A stretch of 64,000 nucleotides of DNA, from positions 561,206 to 625,205 of the forward strand of contig NZ_LR733825.1 of the NCBI RefSeq assembly GCF_902506535.1, in the 5' to 3' direction. This DNA comes from Pseudomonas sp. 8Z. GTDB lineage: Bacteria; Pseudomonadota; Gammaproteobacteria; Pseudomonadales; Pseudomonadaceae. Position numbers and translations under genes: made by a program. How positions within the stretch are numbered: position 1 is the first letter of the stretch; each line of letters opens with the position of its first letter. The notes beneath the pieces are model-generated. The model was not told where the DNA came from. It made no database searches and worked only from the letters and a program-made list of their open reading frames with translations. Below, piece by piece: positions 49,298 to 59,372 of this stretch.

Positions 49298-50212
49298 TCA
49301 GAGGCTGTCTGGATCACCGCAGAACATCTGAATACGTGAGCGTAGCCAGCGCTCGGCAGGGTCGTTGTCCTGAGCGCCGCGCCAGGCCATGTGTAGCTCG
49401 AAGCTTTGCGGTTCCAGGGGCAAATCTTCGGCGCGCAGGCCGCCCGAGGCAGTCAGTGCGGCTGCCGTGTAATCGGGTACGCTGGCGACGATGTCGGTCT
49501 CCGCCAGCAGTGTGCCGAGGCCGTTGAACTGGGGCACGGCCAGCACTACGTGGCGTTTGCGCCCGAGCTTGGCCAACTCGTCGTCGATGAAACCGGTAAG
49601 GTCACCAGCGAAAGACACCAGTGCATGTGGCCGCGCGCAGTAGTCGTCCAGACTCAGTGCGCCGGGAATCGAATCGGCACGCAGCAATTTGGGCTTGCTG
49701 CGGCGCAGCACCTTGCGTTTGGCATTGGCAGGCAATTCATCGGTATAGGAGACCCCGACAGAGATTTCGCCAGAAGTCAGCATGCCGGGTATCGTCAGGT
49801 AGTTGGTTCGTCGAATCACCAGCACTACGCCAGGCGCTTCGGCTCGCAGGCGGCGTAGCAAGGCGGGAAGGAGGGCGAACTCCACGTCGTCGGACAGGCC
49901 TATACGAAACACTGCCGTGCTGGTGGCCGGATCGAAGTCGGCAGCGCGGCTGACCGCCGTGGAGATTGAGTCGAGTGCCGGCGAGAGCAGGGCGAAGATC
50001 TCCTGCGCGCGCGGGGTCGGTTCCATGCTGCGGCCGGTGCGGACGAACAGCGGGTCATCGAACAGGGTGCGCAGGCGTGCAAGCGCAGCGCTGATCGCAG
50101 GCTGACCGAGAAAGAGCTTCTCTGCGGCCCGGGTTACGCTGCGTTCGTGCATCAACGTCTCGAAGACGATCAGCAGGTTCAGATCGAGGCGACGCAGGTC
50201 GTTGCGATTCAT
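49298..50212 (-). CDS. mexT: LysR-type activator MexT
   Basis: A 304-residue LysR regulator with an N-terminal helix-turn-helix (RSVTRAAEKLFLGQPAISAALARLRTLF) and an effector domain. The near-identity of long segments to my memory of P. aeruginosa MexT (for example GRSMEPTPRAQEIF and AVPQFNGLGTLLAETDI) and the flanking mexS and mexE make the identification firm. MexT activates mexEF-oprN and mexS and responds to redox/electrophile stress. The 304-residue frame has the active length; it lacks the frameshift known in some PAO1 lines. It is divergent from mexS. Confidence 0.94.
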   Translation of the reverse strand: MNRNDLRRLDLNLLIVFETLMHERSVTRAAEKLFLGQPAISAALARLRTLFDDPLFVRTGRSMEPTPRAQEIFALLSPALDSISTAVSRAADFDPATSTAVFRIGLSDDVEFALLPALLRRLRAEAPGVVLVIRRTNYLTIPGMLTSGEISVGVSYTDELPANAKRKVLRRSKPKLLRADSIPGALSLDDYCARPHALVSFAGDLTGFIDDELAKLGRKRHVVLAVPQFNGLGTLLAETDIVASVPDYTAAALTASGGLRAEDLPLEPQSFELHMAWRGAQDNDPAERWLRSRIQMFCGDPDSL

Positions 50213-50337
50213 CCAGATACCATCCGAGGAAAACGGGCCTTGTCAGCACGGCGGTGCAAATGAGAGCCTTTGCCCCAGCAATAGTACGGGCAGTGCGAGG
50301 CGTATTGAAAGGCGCCGAATCACTGACAGGCATGACG

Positions 50338-50359
50338 ACTATCGATAGAGTCGGATAGT
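50338..50359. promoter_or_regulatory. Candidate MexT operator between mexT and mexS
   Basis: ACTATC (50338-50343) and GATAGT (50354-50359) are perfect inverted arms 10 bp apart, and the left part also forms the 10-bp palindrome CTATCGATAG (50339-50348). The site is about 75-90 bp from the mexS start and 126 bp from mexT. Size and nested symmetry fit a LysR-type site; the link to MexT is inferred from position. Confidence 0.6.
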
Positions 50360-50430
50360 GCCACCGCCGCACAGCGGATAGAGTCCACAGTCATTGAAGT
50401 GTTAATCCGCGATCAAGCCCGAGGTGAGCG

Positions 50431-51453
50431 ATGTCCCGCATGATCCGTTTTCATAAGTTCGGCGCTGCCGACGTGCTCCAGTACGAAGAGGTTCCGACGC
50501 CCGTACCCGGCCCTAATGAAGTGCTGGTACGTGTGCAGGCCGTCGGACTGGGTTGGAAGGACGTGCTATGGCGACAGAATCTCGCTGCCGAGCAGGCCAG
50601 GCTGCCTGCTGGTATCGGTAACGAGTTGGCGGGAACTGTGGCTGCGCTGGGCGAGGGTGTCGAGGGGCTGGATATCGGCATGGCCGTGGCAGGCTTCCCG
50701 AGCAGTACCCCTAGTCGCTATCCGACCTGGGGCGATCTGGTGTTGATGCCTGTTCATGGCCTGACCCGCTACCCGGATGTGCTCAGCTCGGCAGAAGCCA
50801 GCGTGCATTACAGCGCACTGTTGTCCGGCTATCTGGCAATGGTGGAGCTTGCTCAGCTCAAGCCGGGCCAGCATGTGCTGATCACCCATGCCACGCATTG
50901 CCTGGCGCCACAGAATGTGCAACTGGCCAAGGCTCTGGGGGCGCATGTCATCGCATCCACGGAGTCCGCCGATGATCGCGAGTTCCTGCGCACGCTGGGT
51001 GCGGATAAGGTGATCGTTACCGAAGAGCAGGATCTGGTTCTTGAGGTCGAGCGTTATACCGAAGGCAAGGGCGCCGAGGTGATTCTCGATCAATGCGCAG
51101 GCCCGCAGATGAAGCTGCTAGGTGACATCGCGGCACAGCGTGGCAAGTTGATCCTTTACGGAAACAACGGCGGAAATGACACTGCGTTTCCTGCTTGTGC
51201 CGCCTTCAAGAAGCACCTGCAGTTCTTTCGTCATTGCGTACTGGACTTCACGGGCTGCCCGGAACTGGGCATCGAGCCCAATGCTGAGGCCGTTCAGCGC
51301 GCGCTCACGCACATCAATCAGATGACGGCAGATCGCCTGCTAACCCCCTTGATCGACAAGGTCTTCGACTTCGAGGATTTTGTTGCCGCGCATCGCTATA
51401 TGGAAACTTGCCCGAGTCGTGGGCGGGTCGCCCTGACGTTGGCTGTCGATTAA
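50431..51453 (+). CDS. mexS: MexS, MDR-family oxidoreductase
   Basis: A 340-residue zinc-independent medium-chain dehydrogenase/reductase (quinone-oxidoreductase-like). The N-terminus VLQYEEVPTPVPGPNEVLVRVQAVGLGWKDVL and the cofactor region HVLITHATHCLAPQNVQLAKALGAHVIA are seen; the usual G-x-G-G-V-G is altered to THATHCLAPQ, the variant of the MexS branch. In P. aeruginosa, loss of MexS activates MexT and switches on the efflux pump, so it probably removes a toxic metabolite. It is divergent from mexT across a shared regulatory region. Confidence 0.93.
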   Translation: MSRMIRFHKFGAADVLQYEEVPTPVPGPNEVLVRVQAVGLGWKDVLWRQNLAAEQARLPAGIGNELAGTVAALGEGVEGLDIGMAVAGFPSSTPSRYPTWGDLVLMPVHGLTRYPDVLSSAEASVHYSALLSGYLAMVELAQLKPGQHVLITHATHCLAPQNVQLAKALGAHVIASTESADDREFLRTLGADKVIVTEEQDLVLEVERYTEGKGAEVILDQCAGPQMKLLGDIAAQRGKLILYGNNGGNDTAFPACAAFKKHLQFFRHCVLDFTGCPELGIEPNAEAVQRALTHINQMTADRLLTPLIDKVFDFEDFVAAHRYMETCPSRGRVALTLAVD

Positions 51454-51513
51454 AGTACGTGGCCAAGCGGTCGCTATAGCCCGTAGAGCCAACGTTAGTT
51501 CAAGGAATTTTTA

Positions 51514-52404
51514 ATGAGTCTCGCCACCGGTGAAGCCCTGTCGCTATTGTTGTTTCGTCTGCATAGCGGCAGGCTGCTCGGGATCAACCTGCTCAAGATC
51601 AACGAGATCATCGATTGCCCGGCTTTGACCAAGCTGCCTAGTCGTCATCCTAATGTTCGTGGCATCGCCATGTTGCGAGGGGCGGCTGTTACGGTGATTG
51701 ATTTGGCCAGCGCTATTGGTGAGCGTGGCGGCAACAGCGAGGATGATGGCTGCCTGATCGTTACCGAGCTCAGTCGCTCACGGCAGGGCCTGCATGTTAA
51801 GAGCGTCGAGCGTATCGTGCAGTGTTCGACCCGTGATGTGCGCCCGCCACCACCGGGGTCTGGTAGTCGTGCCTTCATTACCGGCGTTACACAGATTGAC
51901 GATACCATCGTGCAGATTCTCGATATCGAGAAAGTCATGCACGACATCGCACCAGCAATGGAGGTGGCTCCGGTCGATCAATTGCTGGAGACACAAGATG
52001 AGCGGCTGCTGCAAGGCCGTCGCGTACTGATCGTCGATGATTCTCAGGTTGCTCTGCAGCAGACCGTGAATGTGTTACGACAGCTCGGGCTCGATTGCTC
52101 GACCGTGCGCAGTGCTCAGGCGGCCTTACAGCAACTGCATGACTATCATGAAGCCGGTATGCCGTTCGAGTTGCTGGTTTCCGACATCGAGATGCCTGAG
52201 CTCGATGGTTATAGCCTTGTGCAGGAGATCCGCAGCAGCAATGACATTCGCGATACCTATGTTTTGCTGCATACCTCTCTGGATAGCACCATGAATACCG
52301 AGAGGGCTCGTGCTGTAGGTGCCAACGCGGTGTTGACCAAGTTCTCTGCTGTGGATCTGACCCACGCGACGCTGGAAGCCTTCCGCAAGATGAGCGAGCG
52401 CTGA
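51514..52404 (+). CDS. cheV: Chemotaxis coupling protein CheV
   Basis: A 296-residue protein with a CheW-like domain (residues 10-150, LLGINLLKINEIIDCPALTKLP) and a receiver domain (168-290, VLIVDDSQVALQ with acidic pocket D175-D176 and phospho-acceptor D224 in LVSDIEMPELDG). CheV couples receptors to CheA and adjusts sensitivity through phosphorylation. It is the only chemotaxis pathway protein besides receptors in the window and is convergent with the chemoreceptor at 52803, with about 400 bp between. Confidence 0.94.
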   Translation: MSLATGEALSLLLFRLHSGRLLGINLLKINEIIDCPALTKLPSRHPNVRGIAMLRGAAVTVIDLASAIGERGGNSEDDGCLIVTELSRSRQGLHVKSVERIVQCSTRDVRPPPPGSGSRAFITGVTQIDDTIVQILDIEKVMHDIAPAMEVAPVDQLLETQDERLLQGRRVLIVDDSQVALQQTVNVLRQLGLDCSTVRSAQAALQQLHDYHEAGMPFELLVSDIEMPELDGYSLVQEIRSSNDIRDTYVLLHTSLDSTMNTERARAVGANAVLTKFSAVDLTHATLEAFRKMSER

Positions 52405-52802
52405 GCAAGCCTCAGTAGCGGGCAGCAGTGTTTTGCTGCCGACTGCAGCGCCTGGCTTTATGAGTAATATTTCTTAATAATCAAATACTTATCACTGCAT
52501 TTTCATGCTGGATGAGACTTCACTTGAACTTGCATGCGCTTTGTTCATGACGGCTGTAATAAGCACGATGACCTGCATCCAGGTGCTCTGCGTTTCTTCG
52601 CCACTCACGCGGATCGATGAGCACTATCGATCCTTTCGATGAGGCTAATAGCAGCCATGGCGTTAGGCTTGCCCCCGATGAAGTTTCTTGGGCAGCCGCT
52701 CGATTCCTCCCGGTGCTGCTGCTCTAGCTCCGCTTCATCTCTCCTTTGGTTATGACTTCGGCCGCATGGTTTACGCCATGCGGCCTTTTTTATGGCCGCA
52801 GA
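52405..52802. other. Intergenic interval between cheV and a chemoreceptor
   Basis: 398 bp without an acceptable protein gene. A strong plus-strand terminator at 52761-52790 lies about 360 bp beyond the cheV stop, much further than usual. This leaves room for a long 3' UTR or a separate short transcript; I could not identify a convincing promoter or known small-RNA signature. Confidence 0.55.
52761..52790 (+). terminator. Rho-independent terminator (plus strand)
   Basis: GCCGCATGG / CCATGCGGC stem (52761-52769 with 52776-52784) with a six-base loop, then C and six T residues. It ends whatever is transcribed from cheV rightwards. Confidence 0.9.
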
Positions 52803-54410
52803 TCAGGTACGAAAGCGCTGCACCGAACCCTGCATGGCCTGCGCCACCTCGCTCAGGGCGTGTGCTGCCGTGGTCAGTTCGCCGACTGTCTGCGTATTGC
52901 GCTGAGACATCTGTGCGATTTGTTCCACGCGCTGGGCAACTTCATGGCTGGCCTTGCTCTGCTCGTCGATGTTGTGCGAAATCTCTTGCACCACATGAGC
53001 AGCACGCTGAGTGCCGTTGCGAATCGAACTGATCGACTCTCCCGCCTGACGTGCCAGGGAAACACCTTGGCCAACGCTGGTCACGCCGCTTTGCATGCTA
53101 GCCACCGCTGTACTCGTACTGCTGCGGATGAGCTCGATCATCGCGGTGATTTCCTGGGTTGACTGGGCCGTCCGGGCTGCCAGATTACGCACTTCGTCTG
53201 CGACCACGGCAAACCCACGACCTGCTTCTCCAGCGCGGGCGGCCTCGATGGCTGCGTTGAGTGCGAGCAGGTTGGTCTGTTCGGCGATGCTTTTGATGAC
53301 CTGGATGATTGAGTTGATCTGCTCTGAGGACTGTCCGAGAGCGGTTATGCTCGTTGAGGATTCATTGACCGCTGCAGCGATGTGATTCATGCCCTCGACA
53401 ACGTCGAGAATCACCTGGCCGCCGTTGCCAGCCAGCTCTTCGGACTGGGCGCAAATGCTCTGTGCATCGCGGCTGTGGTGGGCGATCTGCGCGATGTTCT
53501 GGATCATCTGCTCCATTGCGGCGGCGATGCTGGTCGCTCCCTCTGATTGCTCGGTGGCGGCATGCAGAATGCTTTGCGATGTGGCCCCCAGACCATCGAC
53601 GGTCTGCTGCAGATGCTGGCTTTGCTGGCGGATGCTGTCGATCATCTGGCGCAGATTGCTCTGCATCTCGGCCAGAGCTTGTTGTAGCTGACCGCTCTCG
53701 TCATCGCTGTCGATATCGATGTGTTCGCGCAGGTTGCCCTGAGCGATGGCTTTGGCTGCGGCCACAGATTTTTCCAGCGGGGGTAAAACACTGCGCATTA
53801 AGCGCCAGGTGATCAGGCCTAGCAGGGCGCACGTCAGGCCAATGCCCAGCATCAAGATCGCCGCCGCCTGGCTGACTGCCGCCTGACTGGCCTCACGAGC
53901 GTTACTGGTATGCGCCTCAATCAGACTGCTAAGTGCTTCGTTCTTGTCTTCCAAAGCCGTGAAGCTGCTGCGAAAGGCCGGCATGTCGGCCTGCGCGGTG
54001 CGAGGCTCGCGCAAGGCTTTGTCGACGATGCTTCTGGCCTGGTCGATATAGGCCGTCAGGGCCGGCTGTGAGGCGTCGATGGCTTGGCGAATCGTTGTCG
54101 GCAACGGCAGCTTGGCGTTGGCATCCATAGCCCTCTGGAACCATGCGCTGTGCTCGGCGAGGTCGTCTCGTACCTGCTGTACGGCAGCGCTGTCGTTCGG
54201 GTCGGTGGTGAATGCGGCAAGTACATCGGCACGCAGGGCGTCATGCATCATGTCGCCTTCGAGGTGATTGCGTAGCGCGCTGACGCTCAGCTCGTTGTCT
54301 GCCATGGCCGCTGCCAGGCGTGTCACACCCCAAAAACCGACTCCGCCGAGCAAGGCGGCAGTGAGGATGCTGACAACACCGCAGGCGATCATCTTGTGTC
54401 GAATCTTCAT
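52803..54410 (-). CDS. Methyl-accepting chemotaxis protein with helical sensor
   Basis: A 535-residue chemoreceptor: first helix at residues 8-28, a helical periplasmic domain of about 155 residues ([20 protein letters not shown]..., 4HB-like), second helix at about 188-205, HAMP, signalling domain with tip [19 protein letters not shown] and [10 protein letters not shown]. The conserved [16 protein letters not shown] segment is shared by a Pseudomonas receptor subgroup whose ligand I do not know. ATG 54410 is chosen because it starts at the first helix; the frame extends upstream without homology. Confidence 0.92.
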   Translation of the reverse strand: MKIRHKMIACGVVSILTAALLGGVGFWGVTRLAAAMADNELSVSALRNHLEGDMMHDALRADVLAAFTTDPNDSAAVQQVRDDLAEHSAWFQRAMDANAKLPLPTTIRQAIDASQPALTAYIDQARSIVDKALREPRTAQADMPAFRSSFTALEDKNEALSSLIEAHTSNAREASQAAVSQAAAILMLGIGLTCALLGLITWRLMRSVLPPLEKSVAAAKAIAQGNLREHIDIDSDDESGQLQQALAEMQSNLRQMIDSIRQQSQHLQQTVDGLGATSQSILHAATEQSEGATSIAAAMEQMIQNIAQIAHHSRDAQSICAQSEELAGNGGQVILDVVEGMNHIAAAVNESSTSITALGQSSEQINSIIQVIKSIAEQTNLLALNAAIEAARAGEAGRGFAVVADEVRNLAARTAQSTQEITAMIELIRSSTSTAVASMQSGVTSVGQGVSLARQAGESISSIRNGTQRAAHVVQEISHNIDEQSKASHEVAQRVEQIAQMSQRNTQTVGELTTAAHALSEVAQAMQGSVQRFRT

Positions 54411-54549
54411 GAGTCGAACCTGATCCTGAAGTGATACAGCGATCAGTCTAGACGAGCGGCGGACAACCGCAGGACATGAGGCGTGCAAACAGCGATAAGG
54501 GGCAGGACGGCGGCGCGCTCGGCATGGGCGAGGCGCCGCTTGATGAAAG

Positions 54550-57500
54550 TTAACGGCGGTAGTGCGCCAGCAGGGCTTCAATCGGGTGGCGTAGCGTCTG
54601 TTCCTGCAGGCGCTTGGTTTGGCTGCGGCAGGAATAGCCTGTCGCCAGTGGCTCGGCGCCGTTCTCCTGGGCCAGAGCGGGGGCCCAGGATTGGGCGAAG
54701 ATGGTCTTCGACGTTTCCAAGTTGCGCGCTTCGTGGCCGTAGGTGCCGGACATGCCGCAGCATCCGGTGGCCTGGGTTTCCAGCGTGAGCCCGGCTTGAG
54801 TGAAGACCTTGCTCCACAGCGCGGTGGCTGCGGTCGCGTTGGTCTTTTCCGTGCAGTGCGCCAGTAGCCGATAGTGGGTGGCTGTTGCAGGTTGCGCCGC
54901 CGTGGCGGGTAAAGCATCTGCCAACCACTCCTGGGGCAGCAGCACAGGTGGGCATTGCAGACCGTCGATCTTGGCGTATTCCTGGCGGTACACCAGCGTC
55001 ATGGCTGGATCGAGGCCTACCAGCGGAATGCCGAAACGCGCCAGTGCCTGCAGACGTTTGGCCGTGCGCCGTGCCGTGCGGGCGAAGGCGCCGAGAAAAC
55101 CTTGTACATGCAGCGGCTTGCCATTGGCAGAGTAGGGCGCCAGGTAGACGCGGTAGCCCAGGCGGCTGGCCAGTTCGATAAAGGCCGCCAGCAACGGCGT
55201 TTCGAAATAGCGGGTGAAGGCATCCTGCACCAGAATCAGGCTTTTGCTGCGCAGTGTTTCATCCAGTTCGGCAAGCAACTTAGGCGTTGCCACCGGTACG
55301 TCCCAGCGGCGGCAAGTGGCCTTGAAGTCGAAACGGCTGAGCAGCGGACTGTCGACCATGCCAATGCGTTCGACCAGCAGTTTGTCGATTGCGCTTGAAC
55401 CCATAACTGCGTTGTACAGCCATGGCACTTGCGCAAATAGCGGCAGGCTGAACTCCAGCGAGCCGATCAGATAATCGCGCACCGGGCGCAGATAACGGCG
55501 GTGGTACAACTCCAGAAAGCGCGAGCGGAATTCGGGCACGCTGACCTTGACCGGGCATTGCCCCGAGCACGATTTACACGCCAGGCAGCCAGCCATGGCG
55601 TCGTAGACCTCATGGGAGAAATCTTCGTCGCGATTACGGCTATTGCGCCAGCGCTCGGGCAGCTTGCGCAGGAAGTTCAGCGGCCCAGCGGCAACCGGGG
55701 CGAGCACATCGGCACCGGCATGGCCTTGTAGACGCAACCATTCGCGGATCAGCGAGGCGCGGCCCTTGGGCGAATGCACGCGCTCGCGGGTGGCCTTCCA
55801 TGACGGGCACATGGCGTCATCCGGGTCGAAGTTGTAGCAGGCGCCGTTGCCGTTGCAGTGCATCGCCGTGCCATAGCTCTGCCAGACGCGTTCGTCGATC
55901 TGTCGATCCAAGTCGCCGCGCATGGTCACTTCATCGACCTTGAGCAGGGCCTCAGGGCTGTGCAGCGGCGTAGCGATCTTGCCAGGGTTGAGCTGGTTGT
56001 GTGGGTCGAAGGCGCCTTTAAGCGTCTGCAATGCCGGGTATAGCTCGCCGAAGAAGGCGGGCGCGTATTCCGAGCGCACGCCTTTACCGTGCTCGCCCCA
56101 GAGCAAGCCGCCGTAGCGCTGTGTGAGGGCGGCGACGGCATCGGAGATGGGCCGCACCAGTGCGGCCTGTGCTGGGTCTTTCATGTCCAGGGCCGGGCGC
56201 ACGTGCAGCACGCCGGCATCGACATGGCCGAACATGCCGTAGGCCAGGCCGTAGCTGTCGAGCAGCGCGCGAAATTCGGCGATGAAATCGGCCAGGTTTT
56301 CCGGCGGTACGGCGGTGTCTTCGACAAACGGCTGTGGGCGTACTTCGCCTTCGACATTGCCGAGCAGGCCAACCGCGCGTTTGCGCATGCCGTAGACACG
56401 GGTAACCGCTGCCCGGCCAACGGCCAGGGTGTGGCCCAGGCGCTGCACGCTGGTGTCGCGTTGCAGGTACTCGACGAAAGCGGCAACGCGCGCGTCGACT
56501 TCTTGCGGCTCATCGCCGCTGAATTCGATGAGGTTGATGCCCAGCGTCGGCGTCTGCGCATCTTCCGGGAAGTATTGCGCCACGCCATGCCAGACGATGT
56601 CCTGCATGGCCAGCAGCAACACCTTGGAGTCGACCGTTTCGATCGACAGCGGCTTGTGCTCGACCAGTGCCCGAGCGTCACGCAGGGCATCCATGAAGCC
56701 GGCGTAACGCACGTTCACCAGCACCGAATACTGCGGAATCGGCAGCACCTTGAGCTTGGCTTCTACGATGAAGCCCAGCGAGCCTTCGGCGCCGCACAAT
56801 ACGCTGTTGAGGTTAAAGCGGCCGTCGGCCTCGCGCAGGTGCGCCAGGTCGTAGCCAGTTAGGCAGCGGTTGAGTTTGGGAAAGCGCGCTTCGATCAATT
56901 GCGCCTGCTCGCGCTGGATGCGCTCGGCACAGCGGTAGACTTCGCCGACCCGATCCTGCCGCGCCAGCGCCTGCTCCAGTAGAGGCTGTTCCAGCGCGGC
57001 GCTGCTGAAGTGTTCGCCGCCGAGCAGCACGCAATCGAGTGCCAGAACGTGGTCGCGGGTCTTGCCATAGGCGCAACTGCCCTGGCCGCTGGCATCGGTA
57101 TTGATCATGCCGCCAATGGTGGCGCGGTTGGAGGTCGACAACTCCGGGGCGAAGAAGAGGCCGTGTGGCTTGAGCGCAGCGTTGAGCTGATCCTTGACCA
57201 CGCCGCTCTGTACCCGTACCCAACGCTCTTCGACGTTGATTTCGAGAATGCCATTCATGTGCCGCGACAGATCGACCACGACGCCGTCGGTCAGCGACTG
57301 GCCATTGGTGCCGGTACCACCGCCGCGTGGCGTCAGTTTGATGCTCTGATGCGCCGGTTGCGCAGCAATGCGGGCGAGGGTTTGCACATCATCGGCATCG
57401 CGTGGAAAGACCGCCGACTGTGCGAAGCGTTGGTAGATGGAGTTGTCGGTGGCCAGAACGGTACGGCTGGCATGATCCTGGGCGATCTCGCCGCGAAAGC

Positions 57501-57576
57501 CCGCCGCGCGCAGAGCGTCAAGGAAGGCGAGGTAGGGCGCGGCTGGCGCGGTTTGGGGAACGAGGCGGGCAATCAT
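54550..57576 (-). CDS. ydiJ: YdiJ-type FAD/Fe-S D-2-hydroxyglutarate dehydrogenase
   Basis: A 1008-residue fusion (E. coli YdiJ is 1018) of a GlcD-like FAD domain and a GlpC-like Fe-S part. The FAD domain has [26 protein letters not shown] near residue 88 and [16 protein letters not shown]. The Fe-S part has a ferredoxin motif [19 protein letters not shown], and the C-terminal Cys-rich CCG domain has [13 protein letters not shown]. YdiJ oxidises D-2-hydroxyglutarate, a by-product of serine synthesis, to 2-oxoglutarate. The start could also be ATG 57591; 57576 aligns better with relatives. It is divergent from a LysR gene. Confidence 0.9.
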   Translation of the reverse strand: MIARLVPQTAPAAPYLAFLDALRAAGFRGEIAQDHASRTVLATDNSIYQRFAQSAVFPRDADDVQTLARIAAQPAHQSIKLTPRGGGTGTNGQSLTDGVVVDLSRHMNGILEINVEERWVRVQSGVVKDQLNAALKPHGLFFAPELSTSNRATIGGMINTDASGQGSCAYGKTRDHVLALDCVLLGGEHFSSAALEQPLLEQALARQDRVGEVYRCAERIQREQAQLIEARFPKLNRCLTGYDLAHLREADGRFNLNSVLCGAEGSLGFIVEAKLKVLPIPQYSVLVNVRYAGFMDALRDARALVEHKPLSIETVDSKVLLLAMQDIVWHGVAQYFPEDAQTPTLGINLIEFSGDEPQEVDARVAAFVEYLQRDTSVQRLGHTLAVGRAAVTRVYGMRKRAVGLLGNVEGEVRPQPFVEDTAVPPENLADFIAEFRALLDSYGLAYGMFGHVDAGVLHVRPALDMKDPAQAALVRPISDAVAALTQRYGGLLWGEHGKGVRSEYAPAFFGELYPALQTLKGAFDPHNQLNPGKIATPLHSPEALLKVDEVTMRGDLDRQIDERVWQSYGTAMHCNGNGACYNFDPDDAMCPSWKATRERVHSPKGRASLIREWLRLQGHAGADVLAPVAAGPLNFLRKLPERWRNSRNRDEDFSHEVYDAMAGCLACKSCSGQCPVKVSVPEFRSRFLELYHRRYLRPVRDYLIGSLEFSLPLFAQVPWLYNAVMGSSAIDKLLVERIGMVDSPLLSRFDFKATCRRWDVPVATPKLLAELDETLRSKSLILVQDAFTRYFETPLLAAFIELASRLGYRVYLAPYSANGKPLHVQGFLGAFARTARRTAKRLQALARFGIPLVGLDPAMTLVYRQEYAKIDGLQCPPVLLPQEWLADALPATAAQPATATHYRLLAHCTEKTNATAATALWSKVFTQAGLTLETQATGCCGMSGTYGHEARNLETSKTIFAQSWAPALAQENGAEPLATGYSCRSQTKRLQEQTLRHPIEALLAHYRR

Positions 57577-57597
57577 GGCGGCTGATCTCATCGGGCT

Positions 57598-57624
57598 CGA
57601 TAGGTTCGTATTGCGAACCTATCG
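57598..57624. promoter_or_regulatory. 27-bp perfect palindrome, candidate LysR operator
   Basis: CGATAGGTTCG-TATTG-CGAACCTATCG: 11-bp arms with no mismatch. It lies 22 bp before the ydiJ start and 93 bp before the LysR start at 57717, within the only shared regulatory region. It is a strong candidate for the site of the adjacent LysR protein; it could also fold in RNA. Confidence 0.75.
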
Positions 57625-57716
57625 TATTAAGCAAACTCTAGTTGTGATGGGCATTTTCCGGGCGCCTGGCGCATGCTACAAGGGTATTTTTCGCAGCCGA
57701 TTCATGAGTTTTATGA

Positions 57717-58607
57717 ATGAATTATCGACGCCTAACACCTTCGATGTCGTTATTACTGGCCTTCGAGGCCTCCGCCCGGCATGAAAGCTATACCCGTGCG
57801 GCCAGTGAGCTGTCGCTGACTCAGAGTGCGGTCAGCCGCCAGGTTCAGGCGCTGGAGGAACAATTGGGGGTCACCCTGTTTCGCCGTGAGGGCCGCCGCA
57901 TTGTGCTTAGCGAAGTGGGCCGCCTGTATCTGCGTGAGTTGGGTGGGGCGCTGGCGCAGATTCGCAACGCCACCTTGCAGGCGGTGGCCTACGGCTCGGG
58001 CACCGGGACGTTACGCCTGGCGTTGTTGCCGACCTTCGGTTCGACCTGGCTGCTGCCACGGCTCAATCGTTTCTACGCGGCGCATCCGGGCGTGCAGATG
58101 CACATTCATTCACGTATTCAGGCGGTGGACTTCGATGCCGGGGAAATCGATGCCGCTATCACCGTGGGGCGCGGCGATTGGGGTGATCTGGTGGTACATC
58201 GCCTGCTTGAGGAAACCATGCTGGTGATCGCCAGCCCTGCGCTCGTCACCGAGCATGAGCTGAGCCCGGCGGCTATCGCTGAGCAACCATTGCTGCAGGT
58301 GGCCAGCCATCCGCCGTTATGGGCCGAGTGGTTCGCGCGTCATGAATTGCCGCTTGAGCGTATGCGCAGTGGGCCGAACTTCGAACTCACCTCGCATTTG
58401 ATTCAGGCAGTGCGAGCCGGTATCGGTGTCGGCCTGGTGCCGCGCATGCTGGTGGACGATGAGCTGCGCCAGGGCCTGTTGCTCAGTGTTGGCCAAGCCG
58501 TGCCCAGCCAACGTACCTATTGCCTGGTCTACCCGCCGCGCAATGCGGTGCTGCCATCACTGGAGGTGTTTCGCCGCTGGCTGCTCGCAGAGCTGGAGGC
58601 GCCATGA
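57717..58607 (+). CDS. LysR-family transcriptional regulator (GcvA-like)
   Basis: A 296-residue regulator with the N-terminal winged HTH (SYTRAASELSLTQSAVSRQVQALEEQLG) and a C-terminal periplasmic-binding-like effector domain. The N-terminus RRLTPSMSLLLAFEASARHESYTRAA is typical of the GcvA/DsdC/AmpR branch. It is divergent from ydiJ and probably controls it through the palindrome at 57598, responding to 2-hydroxyglutarate or a related metabolite. ATG 57717 gives the family length. Confidence 0.92.
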   Translation: MNYRRLTPSMSLLLAFEASARHESYTRAASELSLTQSAVSRQVQALEEQLGVTLFRREGRRIVLSEVGRLYLRELGGALAQIRNATLQAVAYGSGTGTLRLALLPTFGSTWLLPRLNRFYAAHPGVQMHIHSRIQAVDFDAGEIDAAITVGRGDWGDLVVHRLLEETMLVIASPALVTEHELSPAAIAEQPLLQVASHPPLWAEWFARHELPLERMRSGPNFELTSHLIQAVRAGIGVGLVPRMLVDDELRQGLLLSVGQAVPSQRTYCLVYPPRNAVLPSLEVFRRWLLAELEAP

Positions 58608-58635
58608 GCACCTGGCCGCGCGGCGAAATAGGGGC

Positions 58636-59226
58636 TTATGCCGGGAAGATTTCGCGCAGGGTGTTGCGGTAGAAATCGAAGGCGTCGATGGCGCCCTGAA
58701 TGGCTTCATCGCGCTGTGCGTCGCTCAGTTCCAGGCCATCGAGCAGAGCGACGAACTGACGCCAGTGCAGGGCGCGGCCGTCGGGGTGGGCTGCTAGGTG
58801 GCGTGCACCGTTTTCGCCATCGAGGCCGATTTTCTGGGTTTGCTTGAACAGGAAGGCCGCACCAAGGTTCGAGCCTTCGGCGCAATACAGCCAGCCGAGC
58901 GCGGCGTAGCTGCTGGCGGGTTGGATGGCTTGAGGCTGCTCAGGTAGCGGCAGGCCAAGGTCGCTCAGATCCGCGCAGACGGCATCGAAGCGCGGCAGCT
59001 CGTGCAGGCCCGGCAGAAGTTGATTGAGCGCTTCGTCGTGATACAGCCCGTTGATCACCCCGTGGAAGCGATGCTGCAGGCGCAGGAAGTAGGCATAGCG
59101 CTCGTGACTTTCGAATGGACGCGCGCCCATCACCAGATTGTCGACGCTGTCATGGTTGCCGCTGGTGTCTGCTTTCAGACGTTTGCTCAGGGGCAGTTCG
59201 GGAATGTTCTGGACGATGGCGTTCAT
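58636..59226 (-). CDS. Haem oxygenase, biliverdin-producing (HemO/PigA-like)
   Basis: A 196-residue haem oxygenase resembling P. aeruginosa PigA/HemO (198 residues). The proximal-His region NHDSVDNLVMGARPF gives H25, and the distal helix is seen in ALGWLYCAEGSNLGAAFLFKQ. It cleaves haem to biliverdin, CO and iron, normally in haem-iron scavenging. ATG 59226 is preferred because the upstream frame has no homology. It converges with the LysR gene. A Fur-like box lies about 55-70 bp upstream, so iron repression is likely. Confidence 0.9.
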   Translation of the reverse strand: MNAIVQNIPELPLSKRLKADTSGNHDSVDNLVMGARPFESHERYAYFLRLQHRFHGVINGLYHDEALNQLLPGLHELPRFDAVCADLSDLGLPLPEQPQAIQPASSYAALGWLYCAEGSNLGAAFLFKQTQKIGLDGENGARHLAAHPDGRALHWRQFVALLDGLELSDAQRDEAIQGAIDAFDFYRNTLREIFPA

Positions 59227-59280
59227 GCAAGTACCGGAAGGGGTGAAAAGTGACCGATTGATGATGGGCGTCAGTGCAGT

Positions 59281-59295
59281 TAAGAACAATTCTCA
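59281..59295 (-). promoter_or_regulatory. Fur-box-like site upstream of the haem oxygenase gene
   Basis: On the minus strand TGAGAATTGTTCTTA fits the 7-1-7 Fur pattern TGATAAT-N-ATTATCA at 10 of 14 informative positions. An adjoining TAATGAT half-site overlaps its left flank. Iron control is known for hemO in P. aeruginosa; the site is inferred from sequence. Confidence 0.5.
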
Positions 59296-59372
59296 GATCA
59301 TTAAGAATGCTTAAGGCTCGGGCTGCCGTTGCAGGTGTGCAGGCGTGGCTGCAGCCACGCCCTCAGCGCGAC

